Shown here piece by piece: positions 24,853 to 33,928 of a stretch of DNA of 64,000 nucleotides; the stretch's first letter is position 1; each line of letters opens with the position of its first letter. The position numbers and the translations under genes were made by a program. The notes beneath the pieces are model-generated. The model had not been told where the DNA came from. It worked only from the letters and a program-made list of their open reading frames with translations, and ran no database searches. The DNA lies in NCBI RefSeq assembly GCF_958295425.1, contig NC_081136.1:30184077-30248076 (forward strand), read 5' to 3'. The DNA comes from Solea solea (taxonomy: Eukaryota; Chordata; Actinopteri; Pleuronectiformes; Soleidae).

Positions 24853-25586
24853 AAGGTCCAGTGTGTAAGAATTAGTGACATCGGAAGGCCCTGGAATACT
24901 TTCGCGCGTCAGGTTACTGCAGTATCCGACTTCACCATCGGGGGGCGGTACAAGTCTGGACTCAGGGAACAGGACGCATTCCTAGCAAAGAAGAAGAGAG
25001 CGATGCTTCAGCTCCCTCGGACACGGATGACTGTCCTTGGCGACTGCTTCTTCTGTTATCTAAATGTTTCTGCTTGGTGAGCGGAGCTTATACTCCACCT
25101 ACTGGTGGGGCGGCAGTATGCGCTCTCCAACGTGCTCTTTGCGCGGAAGCAGTTGGCTATCGTGGGTCTAGCTCCCGTACCATAACATGACTCTGGTAGC
25201 CCAAGGGAAGGGTATGGTAAAAAAGGGATGGTTGGGACTATTTATTTCGGTACTATTCCTAATGGAAACCGTTACACCCCGTGGAAACTCGCCAATAGAG
25301 GAATCTTCTGCTCAGCCCACTCTTTCCGGCCTTCACATACCAGAGAGAATGGCACTCTTCTTTGTTTGTATGGCAAGGTTCCGCTTCAGAAACGCAGGCT
25401 CTGGCAGATGTGTCCACTAGAAACGCGGGCGGCACAAGACGGCAGCCTCTGTGAAGCAAAACCCTTTTTCTAAAGAACATAATAAAAGGCTGAGGAAATG
25501 TAATTTGTTTTAAGGCGAGGGGATCAGACAGGGTTTTATATTTTAAATTCTGTAAATGAACACTTAAATGTTACACACTGGACCTT
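24853..25586. mobile_element. MITE-like element with perfect 16-bp TIRs
   Basis: The ends are exact inverted repeats: AAGGTCCAGTGTGTAA at 24853-24868 and its reverse complement at 25571-25586. The 734-bp interior has no transposase reading frame, so it is non-autonomous. Bases 25160-25275 resemble the TACCG-rich repeat family also seen at 11891, 33299 and 49842, which suggests one element nested in another. The same ends, more diverged, bound 18699-18966. Confidence 0.75.
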
Positions 25587-26137
25587 TAACTGTTTTGAAC
25601 TTACAATGATCTGGTACATACAGAACACATCTACTACTTTTCTACAAAAAGACTACACAACCAATACGATACAAGCGCGAACTCAACCTCACACAGTCTC
25701 CCCACGACGGCACACATCTATTTTTGTTTCCCTGATAAAAGGATGAAAAATGCAAATTTACCCTCATTAAAATGTATGTATAGATTGTACTCGTGCAACT
25801 TTGGGGAGTGTGTTAAACCCCCTCCTCTCCCCCTCTCTCCCCTCCATTTTCTCCAAGGTTCACTGTAAAAATAACAAAGTTTACTGCATGATTGTCGAGG
25901 GTTTGTTGTGTTTTATATGCATATCCAGCAGGGATGCATTTCAAAACATAGGAGATGTTGATTCATTCAACCACAGCGGAACCGCGTCTGCATCACAGAC
26001 AGTCGGAGCTTTGTTTTATGTCCTCAGTCTTACGTTATGTTGTCGTCTCTCTTTCGCTCGTGCATCAGTGAAAACACCTCCACTCTTTTATACGTTACAA
26101 GGGCTCACATGTCGGTCGGCTACTAGCTACTGCACTT

Positions 26138-26156
26138 GGGGGGGGGGGGGGGGGGG
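26138..26156. repeat. Poly(G) run
   Basis: Nineteen consecutive G on the plus strand in a pdzrn4 intron, so the nascent RNA also carries the G run. Such runs are prone to quadruplex formation and length errors in assembly. Confidence 0.95.
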
Positions 26157-26310
26157 ATAAGAAGCAGCGGTACTATACATCTTTACCAAGGAAATCCTGT
26201 ATCATCTGAAAAATACAAAATATGCCTTTTGTTTGGAGCAGTTATTTACGGTAATAGAGAGTTTCACAATAACCTGCTGCGAGCGCTGATTTCCATATTC
26301 TTTTGTGCAG

Positions 26311-26373
26311 GTGGAGCCAAACAGCATAGCAGCGAGGAATGGACGCATCAAAGAAGGAGATCGTATTTTGCAG
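26311..26373 (+). CDS. pdzrn4: pdzrn4 exon: middle of PDZ2
   Basis: A 63-base phase-0 exon for 21 residues (fragment residues 159-179), VEPNSIAARNGRIKEGDRIL plus a final Q. It differs from the recalled human stretch [20 protein letters not shown] by conservative changes only. The acceptor is TTTGTGCAG and the donor GTGTGT. It is the GDRIL segment of PDZ2, preceding the helix encoded by the next exon. It is too short to show as an independent reading frame and is supported by phase, splice sites and family identity. Confidence 0.95.
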
Positions 26374-27564
26374 GTGTGTAGCTAAAATTCCACTTTTTTT
26401 TCTCCCCCCAACGCGAGCACAAAGTCGGAATATTTAAACTCCTCGTTCTACCGGGGAGATTAAAGTTCTTTGTCACACTCACACCCGGCGCTGCGCCCCT
26501 TCTTCGGCAGCGCTCTCTGTCTCACTCTCGCTCTGTCTCATTATGCAAAAGAACCTAAAGGATCAGACTTGCCGGCTGTTCTCTTTCTAACATGGTTTGA
26601 ACATGGTTTGGATGCTGTCTATTGTTTACTGTTTACAGTATACCGATCAGAGAACTGGCAACATTGCAGAGGGTGGGGCCAAAAGTATATTGTGGTTAAA
26701 ATGTGTCATTATCCCTCAGTTTTGCATAATACATGCAGTGTATATGGTTGTGTCTCTCTACTACAGACAACACATTGTCAGTTCCCATTGTTCCTTCAGT
26801 GCAACACAGAGAGGAAAAGTGTGACTCCAGGCTTAAATGCCACCAGGTGTGTGTGTGTGATCAAGGGGAACAGTCCCTCATTAAGACCTGGTGAGGAGAC
26901 AGTCAGTCTGTGAACATAACTCTCACCATTGTCACCATGTTTTCTTCTTCATTTACTTCTATTTTCTTACGTATGAGCGTGTAAGACGTATACAAACCGA
27001 CCGAAAGTAGCCGCCCTCCCTTGACTCGTTAACGGGCTGATTGGAAACACTCTGCAGCTCTGACTGCCTTGCTCCTGATTGGCTGTTGCAGACTGCCTGA
27101 CAGTCTACTTTAGCCTCTGCAGCCACAGTGTGTGAGTAGTGTTTGCAGCAGAGAAGCAGCAAGAGTCTTTCAGTTGTTATTTGTGGGGCTACTCTAGCAT
27201 GGGGTTGTGTGTTTTTGTTGTATACTGAATATCTTTTACCACCATTTTTGAAACTTTACAAACACATTGTTGATCCCTCCTCTGGTATTAAGGCAAGATG
27301 ATGAGAAATCATTTCAAGCATTTCACTCTCAACAGTTTGGAAAGAACGTGAATTGAAACCTGTGGGGCAATAAGTACGAAATGAATGAAGCCACAAAATG
27401 TGACATTAAGGAAAGACTGCTTCAGCTGATACCAATGGTGCAGCCAGTTTGTTTGTGGGTGGCAAACTCAAAGCATCTGCAGTGGCGGTGCATTAAAATG
27501 TAGATGGTTGGAAGTGGAGAGGAAGTTGAATATGAAACCAATGTAGATTATTTTCTCTTGGACA

Positions 27565-27725
27565 AAGAAAGCCTGCCCCACACACGAGAGGATTTTTCAA
27601 TATTTTAATCCTGACAACGCGCAGACTAGATGAGATTCCAGGGATATGGGATCTCACTGAAACTAGCGTGATTAAACGTGACTTCAGAATGTAAACAGAC
27701 ATGGAGGTGAACTGCTGTCAGTTAC
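27565..27725 (+). repeat. Degraded copy of the 60901-61266 element
   Basis: The left part (AAGCCTGCCCCACACACGAG then AGGATTTTT) and the block around 27630-27720 (GATCTCACTGAAACT, TGACTTCAGAATGTAAAC, ACATGGAGGTGAACTG) parallel the element at 60901-61266 in the same order and strand. The right terminus was not found. Confidence 0.6.
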
Positions 27726-28044
27726 TAGCTGTTTTGTGCGTACAATGTTTTGTGCTGAGAAACAGTTCAGTCGTAGATATTTTATGATTAGAAATCAGGA
27801 AGCGTCTGATGGCATTAAAATCGTGTCTGTTAGCCCCTTGCACTCCAGGATAATTTGGCAAGATAATCTGTTCAAATCAGCCTAAAATCAGAAGGCAATC
27901 AAGGCCAAATTTGAAATTATCCTCTAGTCATACAGGGAACTCCAGCCAAGGTTGGCTAATTACATCTTCTTATATTGAGAGGATATTTATGTTTTACAGC
28001 CTACAGTTTTTTTCTTTCTTCACATTGTCCTCATGTTATAATTA

Positions 28045-28047
<3 letters not shown>

Positions 28048-28075
<28 letters not shown>

Positions 28076-28076
28076 C
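28048..28076 (+). repeat. (GCT/CTG)n trinucleotide repeat, intronic
   Basis: Nearly ten uninterrupted GCT units on the transcribed-sense strand of a pdzrn4 intron, so the pre-mRNA carries CUG repeats. Confidence 0.97.
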
Positions 28077-28806
28077 ACCAAACAGATAAACTTTCACTTT
28101 CAATCTCCGCTTGTTGCTAGCACGTGCAAATTAATCAAACAGAGGGACAGTTACTTACTGTATTGTGTGTACTGGTGATTTTGGCAACTGCACTCTACGA
28201 TGTTTTGAAATGGAACTGCAGTAACCATTTCAAACATTAAAGGTTGAACATATTTAACACACATCTCCTTCACTCTCTGAACGCAGAGTGTCTGTTTTTG
28301 TGTTGTGTGAATAGCTGTGGGGAGCGGGGGCCTCTGTACTCCGGGCCCTATTATCTTCTCCTGACAGCCCCATTACTCTAGTGAGGAAAAGATGAACGCC
28401 ACCTGTCAAACAACAGTTAATTGTGTGTCTGGATGCGCGGTGAGAGCAGACACTTGTGAGGTCAGCGTAGGCGCGCGCATGCACACACGATTGACTCTCC
28501 TTACCAAGTGTGCAGCCTGCCCATTTCTTTCTTTCTAAATGGATGGACAAGGAAGAGGGGATGACAGGAAGGAGGGATAAGAGACAGTAGAGCGGACCGG
28601 GAGAGAAGGGGAGAATGAAAAAAAAAAAAACTATTAGAGAGTGAGAGAAAAACCTCGTAAAAATAATAAAAATGGAGAGTTTTATTACTCTACATTTTAT
28701 TTGTGGCAGTGACATGGATGATAAAATCACTATAAGACTATCTTTTCTTGGGTATGTAGTTAGGGCTTCTGAGTTAACGTGTCACCTACGTGTCTTTGAT
28801 GTGCAG

Positions 28807-28908
28807 ATAAATGGCTGCGAGGTACAAGACCGAGAGAAAGCTGTTGCCCTGTTGTCAAGTGAAGAAGCAAGGAGCATCATACTGCTGGTGACGAGACCTG
28901 AAATCCAG
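28807..28908 (+). CDS. pdzrn4: pdzrn4 exon: end of PDZ2
   Basis: A 102-base phase-0 exon for 34 residues (fragment residues 180-213), [20 protein letters not shown] to LLVTRPEIQ. It supplies the ligand-contacting helix (DREKAVALL) and last strand of PDZ2. The human counterpart, as recalled, is INGEDVQNREEAVALLS and so on to LLVARPEIQ. The acceptor is GATGTGCAG and the donor GTAAAC. At the helix position where class-I PDZ domains have His, this domain has Arg, as human PDZ2 also does, so PDZ2 is probably not a standard class-I binder. Confidence 0.96.
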
Positions 28909-29104
28909 GTAAACACACTCCCCACACAAGCACGCTGCCCGCGCTCCCCTGCCCTGTGTGTCATGTCTAATAACAACAGCTGTCTGCCAAGTGCTCGCTG
29001 CACTCATTCCAACTGTCAGTGTGATTGTCTGCAGTTTCTGCACACACACACACACACAGAAATAGCGAGAGATGAAGTTTTCTGACAAGATGTTGTGATT
29101 GCAG

Positions 29105-29215
29105 CTGGAGGACGAGGTCTGGCTAGATGACGAGCAGCAGGAGCTGGTGCTGGAGCTTGAGGAAAGGCAGACGAAGAAGAAGAAGAAGGAACATAGCTTT
29201 GACAGAGGAGATGAA
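29105..29215 (+). CDS. pdzrn4: pdzrn4 exon: acidic and Lys-rich linker after PDZ2
   Basis: A 111-base phase-0 exon for 37 residues (fragment residues 214-250), from LEDEVWLDDEQQELVLELEE to HSFDRGDE. The start corresponds to human LDEGWLEDERNEFLEELNLE. The second half diverges strongly: a five-Lys run is encoded by tandem AAG codons at about 29172-29188. The acceptor is ATTGCAG (196-base intron 28909-29104) and the donor GTGAGT, both strong. The segment is probably helical and charged; its function is not known. Confidence 0.93.
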
Positions 29216-29850
29216 GTGAGTTAAATTGGAGGCCACTTTCATAGCCAACAACTTAAATCCAGATTGTTATCTGGATTCTGTGTCTTTTTTTTTCCATAAT
29301 GCCGTTAGCATTACTTGACAATTCGCCATGTCACAAGGAACATTAACGATAGTGAAAACCTCAAAATCATCCAAATCTGTTTAATCTTTTTGGCATAATC
29401 CTGCTAACAAACTCACAGACAAGCAAATAATCAGACAAGGGGAGCTAATGAGCCAAAGAGTGAGTGGGATCAAGGACAGACACGATGAGATGAGTGATAC
29501 TGTAGCTGGAGTAAGAGACATATTACAATATTTTCATATTGAACAATTCTGTAAAAACTTGGATTATGTTCAATAAAACTGTCAGATGTTGTTGTTTTCC
29601 AATATCTGCAACTGTGATATAGGTAAGGTTAGTAAAGATTAAGTCAAAAATGCCTATGGTATGTTTTATGTTAGTCAACCAACGCACTTCAAAGTCTTGA
29701 AACCAAGCATACTACTTGGATCATGGATTTTTGAGGTGCAGGATAGTCCAACATGAATGTAGTTTCTGGTTACCCATAATTGAATAGTAACACTCACAGG
29801 AACCTGTTGCAGTTGAATGAAACTGATTTTATGTTTCTTCATATGTCCAG
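29216..29850 (+). other. pdzrn4: pdzrn4 intron, 635 bases
   Basis: A phase-0 intron with donor GTGAGT and acceptor ATATGTCCAG. AT-rich, unique-looking, with no repeat or extra exon that I can support. Confidence 0.88.
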
Positions 29851-30879
29851 CATCAGGCTGAAGAGGATATGACAACAGACACCGCTACCTGTTCCTCCAA
29901 CAATCAAGACAGTGGCTTTGGACGTAGTACAGACAGTCCCGAGCACCAGCCTCTGCTGGCCAGACTTCACAGGAGAAGTCCGGCCCGTTGCCTCAGGGAC
30001 CGATGGCTGGCGGAGCATCCGCACACACGGCACCCGAATGCGGTGCCACAGGACACTCTGTCCACAGGTCAAAGCCATGAGGGGGGAGTTAGTATTCGCA
30101 ACAGTGGGGGTGGGGTCCTCGGCTTAGAGAATTGCTTCCAGCAACTGCTGGAGCTCAAGTGTCAAATCCGAAATGGAGGCGAGTGCGGGGTGTACTCCAT
30201 TCGACACAGCATAGAGTGCAGCCTCACCGAGCAAGGTGAAGGGGATGGCGATGGTGTGGATAGTGAGGAAGGTGGTAGTGGGGTAGAACACGAGTTGAGG
30301 ATGCTTAACGAGGAACTGCGAAGTATTGAGCTGGAGTGCCAGAGCATCATGCAGGCGCATCAGCTCCGCAAGACCCACAACCTAGACTCACCAGGATGGA
30401 GCCCCAAAGATGGACCCAAGCGACACAGCCGGCTTGCCGACATTTATGAACACCCGGAGAGGTTGGACAGTGATAAGATCAGAGAGAAGGACAGCTCCAG
30501 TGCCTACAACACAGCAGAGAGTGCGCGGTCGACACCGCTTGGTTTGGAGAGATCTCCGGACCACTCTTTACAGAGACACATCGCTATCACCAACCAGAAA
30601 AACCTCAGACTCGCATCTTCCACACCCTCCAGCCCCATCACTATCCCCAAACCCCACGGTACACCTAGTTGTAGCAGACCAGCAGATCCAAGCCCTGTTA
30701 TCTCCAGCAGCCCAGACCAGAGCAACCCCTCGAGGTCTGAGTCAGACCCTGCCTTGCCTGCAGATGATGAAAGGTGTGAGAAGAAAGGCCGGACTCGGGA
30801 TTCCAGGAGAAGGCTTCCCTATGGGTGTTCCTATCAAACAACACCTTATCAAGGCCAAGGTGGATCCAGGCAACTCCAG
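29851..30879 (+). CDS. pdzrn4: pdzrn4 exon: Ser-rich region and coiled coil
   Basis: A 1,029-base phase-0 exon for 343 residues (fragment residues 251-593). It opens HQAEEDMTTDTATCSSNN, matching human TTDTATSSSNN. Around fragment residues 350-360 is LLELKCQIRNGGE (human LLELKCKIRNHGE). Near 396-425 is a predicted coiled coil, EHELRMLNEELRSIELECQS. Near 465 is KDSSSAYNTAESARSTPL, then SPDHSLQRHIAITNQKNLR, like human SPDSSLPRVINLTNKKNLR. Compared with human, the region between these blocks is shortened; the NYNTSID block is absent. The exon ends in a Gln codon before GTTTGT. The open frame continues 141 bases further, but that extension has no family similarity. Other frames here are open by chance. 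Confidence 0.94.
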
Positions 30880-30962
30880 GTTTGTAGGATAGAAGAGACA
30901 TTTCAACCAAACACTGATTTTTCCTTTGAGTATTTCTCATCTGACAGTTTTCTGTGTTGCAG
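30880..30962 (+). other. pdzrn4: 83-bp intron inside the C-terminal coding region
   Basis: Required to join ...SRQLQ to SYMQLLQQ in frame, since 83 is not a multiple of three. The donor is CAG|GTTTGT, weak at position +3. The acceptor follows a good pyrimidine tract, TTTTCTGTGTTGCAG, with a branch-point-like CTGAC at about 30941. Reading through it would add about 46 unrelated residues and stop at 31018-31020. Confidence 0.87.
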
Positions 30963-31535
30963 AGCTACATGCAGCTGCTACAGCAGCACTCATCCCTGGA
31001 GTATTCCCAGAGCCAGCTGAGTCTGGTCAGCGTCTGTCGAGATCCCGTGCACCGGAGCGGCCGACCCGGGGAACCGCGTCTCGAGTGGAAGGTCAAAGTT
31101 CGTGCAGACGGCACGCGCTACGTGGCCCGCAGGCCTGCCCGTGACCGCATCCTGAGGGAGCGGGCGCTTAGAATTCGGGAGGAGAGGAGCGGTGGCATGA
31201 CCACGGACGACGATGCCATGAGTGAGATGAAGATGGGCCGCTACTGGAGCAAAGAAGAGCGGAAGCAGCACTTGGCGCGGGCCAGGGAGCAAAGGAAGAG
31301 GAGGGAGTTCATGCAGAAGAGTCGCCTAGACTGCCTGAAGGAGGGGCCAGCCAGCGGAGCTGAAGGCAGGAAGGAGATTAACATCTTAGAGCTCAGTCAC
31401 AAGAAGATGATGAAGAAACGAAACAAAAAGATCCTTGACAACTGGATGACCATCCAGGAGTTGATGAGCCATGGAGCCAGAGTACCTGAAGGCTCCAAAG
31501 TACACAATGCCTTTCTGTCTGTCACAACTGTCTAA
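30963..31535 (+). CDS. pdzrn4: pdzrn4 last coding exon: LNX3-homology domain
   Basis: The last coding exon gives 190 residues (fragment residues 594-783) and a TAA stop. It starts [20 protein letters not shown], matching the family SYMQLIQQKSAVEYAQSQLS. It continues through [19 protein letters not shown], the basic stretch [34 protein letters not shown], and [20 protein letters not shown]. It ends [11 protein letters not shown]. The terminal T-T-V is a class-I PDZ ligand shared by PDZRN3 and PDZRN4, which could bind other PDZ proteins. The region is the most conserved part of the protein and is rich in basic residues. GKKEIN-like and [14 protein letters not shown] wording is closer to PDZRN4 than to PDZRN3. 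Confidence 0.97.
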   Translation, partial: SYMQLLQQHSSLEYSQSQLSLVSVCRDPVHRSGRPGEPRLEWKVKVRADGTRYVARRPARDRILRERALRIREERSGGMTTDDDAMSEMKMGRYWSKEERKQHLARAREQRKRREFMQKSRLDCLKEGPASGAEGRKEINILELSHKKMMKKRNKKILDNWMTIQELMSHGARVPEGSKVHNAFLSVTTV

Positions 31536-32565
31536 TATCAGGTAGCCTGCAATTCAGGATCTACTGAGTTGTTTAAAAAAAGAAGGTGTTTGTTTGTTAA
31601 GTTTAAAAAATTATCACTACTGAGGACTTTGTAGCATTTCTGAAGAAAACTGTAAAATTGAAAAAAACTCTTTTCCTGCATTTTCAGATGACATCCGCCA
31701 TGTTTTTACACTGACGTTTTGGTTATGCACTGGCTTCCGATCGCGAACAAGTTTAGTAGCACGTCGGTTCAAACCGATAGAAACAAAAAAACGGACCAAC
31801 ATTTTAACGTTATGCATACTTTGTACTGTGTCTTCATGCTGTCCATTCCTCTGTTTCCTTACACATGAAGTGACTTCGCTTGCCTCGTTCAAGGTGGCAT
31901 TTTTTATAATGGGGGAAAAAAAATACAATATTTTTCACGCTTTATAAATTCAGTAACTTTTTGTAGAGGGATTTTTTTACACCAAATGTCAATGTCCTGT
32001 AAACATTTTATTGTAATGTCCTATTTATGTCTGTAGCTCCGATCCGTCAAGGTCAGTTAGAGTTGACACTATTTGATTGAACTCTGCTTTGCTCTGTCGT
32101 CGACCACAGAGAAATTAACTTCGAAAAAGTCCCTGGAGGACAATTAACATTAAATTAATACTTTTAATGGCTTCATAATGACACTTGTCTTAAATTATTT
32201 GAGCACTCAAGTGAAAAGAGAGACAATTTCAACATGATATCATACCTCAAAATTACAGTCACAAATCTAATCTGTCAAATGAAGAACCACTTTTAGCCTG
32301 AGTTGACCTTTTTAGACCTTAATATTTGCAAATAATGTTATAAATGTGAGATATATAATCATATTTATATTGTCTACTGTTATTTTTATTTATGGTAAAT
32401 TAATTTTTATGGTCTATCTGATAAATGTTTCACAATACGTGGCTATCATATTGCAGCCTTTTTAACCCAAACATGCTGCTTTCCACTCTCGCCTTGCTGG
32501 AGGCCCTGACTCCAGTATTTGTTGATGGTAAAACATTTGTAATAAAAAGAAAATGAAATGAAAGA
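31536..32565 (+). other. pdzrn4: pdzrn4 3'UTR
   Basis: About 1 kb of AT-rich sequence follows the TAA stop up to a canonical poly(A) signal at 32541-32546. No other strong AATAAA was noticed before it. The end point is approximate (15-25 bases past the signal). Small open frames here on the minus strand are not credible genes. Confidence 0.65.
32541..32546 (+). terminator. Poly(A) signal AATAAA of pdzrn4
   Basis: AATAAA about 1 kb after the pdzrn4 stop, followed within 35 bases by a T-rich stretch (TTTCCCTTTTTATTC), as expected downstream of a cleavage site. Assigned by position and motif only. Confidence 0.6.
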
Positions 32566-32901
32566 TTTCCCTTTTTATTCAGCACACACTCTGTCCTCTG
32601 ATGACTGGAATGTGTTTCCCTCTTCATTTGCACCACATTACTCCCTGAAATGAAACCCTTTCACCTCACTGGAAGTGTAGCCGTGGTCACTTGGCTCTGT
32701 TGTGTCCTCAGGGACGAAGGCAATTAGGACAAGGAGTGTGTGAAACGCCTCTGCCATTGTTTGTTCTCTCGGATGTGCTGTCCATGAGGACAAACCGTGG
32801 CCAAGTTGCAGCAGTGGGTCTTATGACCCTTGCAATCCTAATTCCGAATGAAAACAATTACGGTAGCCAACAACAGTAGCTGCAACACAAAGAAAGAGGG
32901 T

Positions 32902-33215
32902 CCATCCATCCATCCATCCATTTTCTACCGCTTTGTCCTCCACATGAGGGTTGTGGGGGGGAGCTGTGCCAATCTCAGCTGACATAGGGTGACACCGTGG
33001 CCAGTCCATCACAAGGCCACATACATGGACCTTTCTTACAATTTGCCTAATCCCCATTTTGCATGTTTTTGGACTGTGGGAGGAAGCCGAAGAACCCGGA
33101 GAAAACCCACACACACTGGGAGAACATGCAAACTCCATGCAGAGAGGCCCTTGTTCCAACTGGGTCGCAAACCCGGGTCTTCTTGATCCAAAGGCAAGAG
33201 TGCTAACCACTAAGC
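32902..33215 (-). repeat. SINE-like dispersed repeat, near full length
   Basis: Starts with tandem CCAT then TTTTCTACCGCTTTGTCC, passes CATGTTTTTGGACTGTGGGA and GAGAACATGCAAACTCCATG, and ends GCAAGAGTGCTAACCACTAA. On the minus strand it opens TTAGTGGTTAGCACTCTTGC and soon gives CCCGGGTTTGCGACCC. These resemble the A and B boxes of a tRNA-type promoter, so a tRNA-derived SINE is likely. Partial copies occur at 9374, 36142 and 40217. Confidence 0.75.
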
Positions 33216-33298
33216 TTTGAATTGCAACTTTTAGCATGTTTAGCTTGTGCTTTGAACGTGGACTGGTGCTAGATGGCCTGGTCCGAGTATTTTTGGCG

Positions 33299-33486
33299 CG
33301 TTCCCACCAAGTGTAATGGTTCGGTTTGGTACGTATTTCTTGGTGTTTCCATTAGGATTAGTACCAAGATAACACATAACAAGTAAAGGTATTGTTCTCA
33401 GTCAAACGTACGCCTGACCGACGGCTTTACTATACCAAACGTACCGTACTGTACCAGACCCAACTGTACCATGATGGAAACATGGC
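33299..33486 (-). repeat. Dispersed TACCG-rich repeat, short copy
   Basis: Left end TTCCCACCAAGTGTAATGG then TTCGGTTTGGTACG; right end TACCGTACTGTACCAGACCC and CTGTACCATGATGGAAACAT. The ends resemble each other as inverted repeats. The right part matches the corresponding part of 49842-50215. Confidence 0.65.
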
Positions 33487-33908
33487 AATATAAGCTCAGA
33501 TAACCACGTTCCCACCAAAGGTATTCAGAAGACCACCTCTGAAAGCACAATATGTTGAACCTTGGAGCAGCAGCACCTGCCACTTTATTAGATGTACTGT
33601 GTACCTAATAAAATGGCCAGCGAGTAAACATTGCCTACACATCCCAGGTGGACGCACTTTTATCCACTCTCTGCAGTTACACCATACATACATTATGCAT
33701 GCTGGGGCCTGTGGTTTACACGTTTTGAGTTTGTCGTGTCCCCGATGTAAAGACGTAATATTTAAGATGTAAATGTGTTGTTTCCTCCAGAGAACAACAA
33801 CACAGTTGATCTTTGTGTCTGTATGTGGAGTAAGGCAAAGAGTGTACTTTATGAATACGACAGAAGATGCCTTTTTAATTGAGCACGTGGGAAAATGACA
33901 TGGAGACG

Positions 33909-33928
33909 ACAATAATAATAATAATAAT
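33909..33928. repeat. (AAT)n microsatellite
   Basis: Short AAT/ATA repeat within the intergenic region. Confidence 0.85.

Larger units (their letters stand above)
24203..26310 (+). other. pdzrn4: pdzrn4 intron within PDZ2
   Basis: A 2.1 kb phase-0 intron, donor GTCAGC, acceptor TTTGTGCAG. About a third of it is the element at 24853-25586. A run of 19 G at 26138-26156 lies about 155 bases before the acceptor. No extra exon seen. Confidence 0.85.
26374..28806 (+). other. pdzrn4: pdzrn4 intron with CTG repeat
   Basis: A 2.4 kb phase-0 intron, donor GTGTGT, acceptor TGATGTGCAG. It contains a degraded dispersed repeat at about 27565-27725 and a CTG/GCT trinucleotide repeat at 28048-28076. Bases 28437-28630 are purine-rich in part and carry no recognisable gene. 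Confidence 0.85.

Noticed and set aside
28254..28730. A 158-codon minus-strand frame antisense to a pdzrn4 intron.
   Set aside because: Its long Phe/Leu/Pro-rich part comes from a purine-rich stretch; it lacks any family similarity.
30410..30892. A 160-codon frame overlapping the pdzrn4 Ser-rich exon in another frame.
   Set aside because: The pdzrn4 frame matches the family throughout; the overlapping frame is Pro/Arg-rich by codon shadow and crosses the splice donor.
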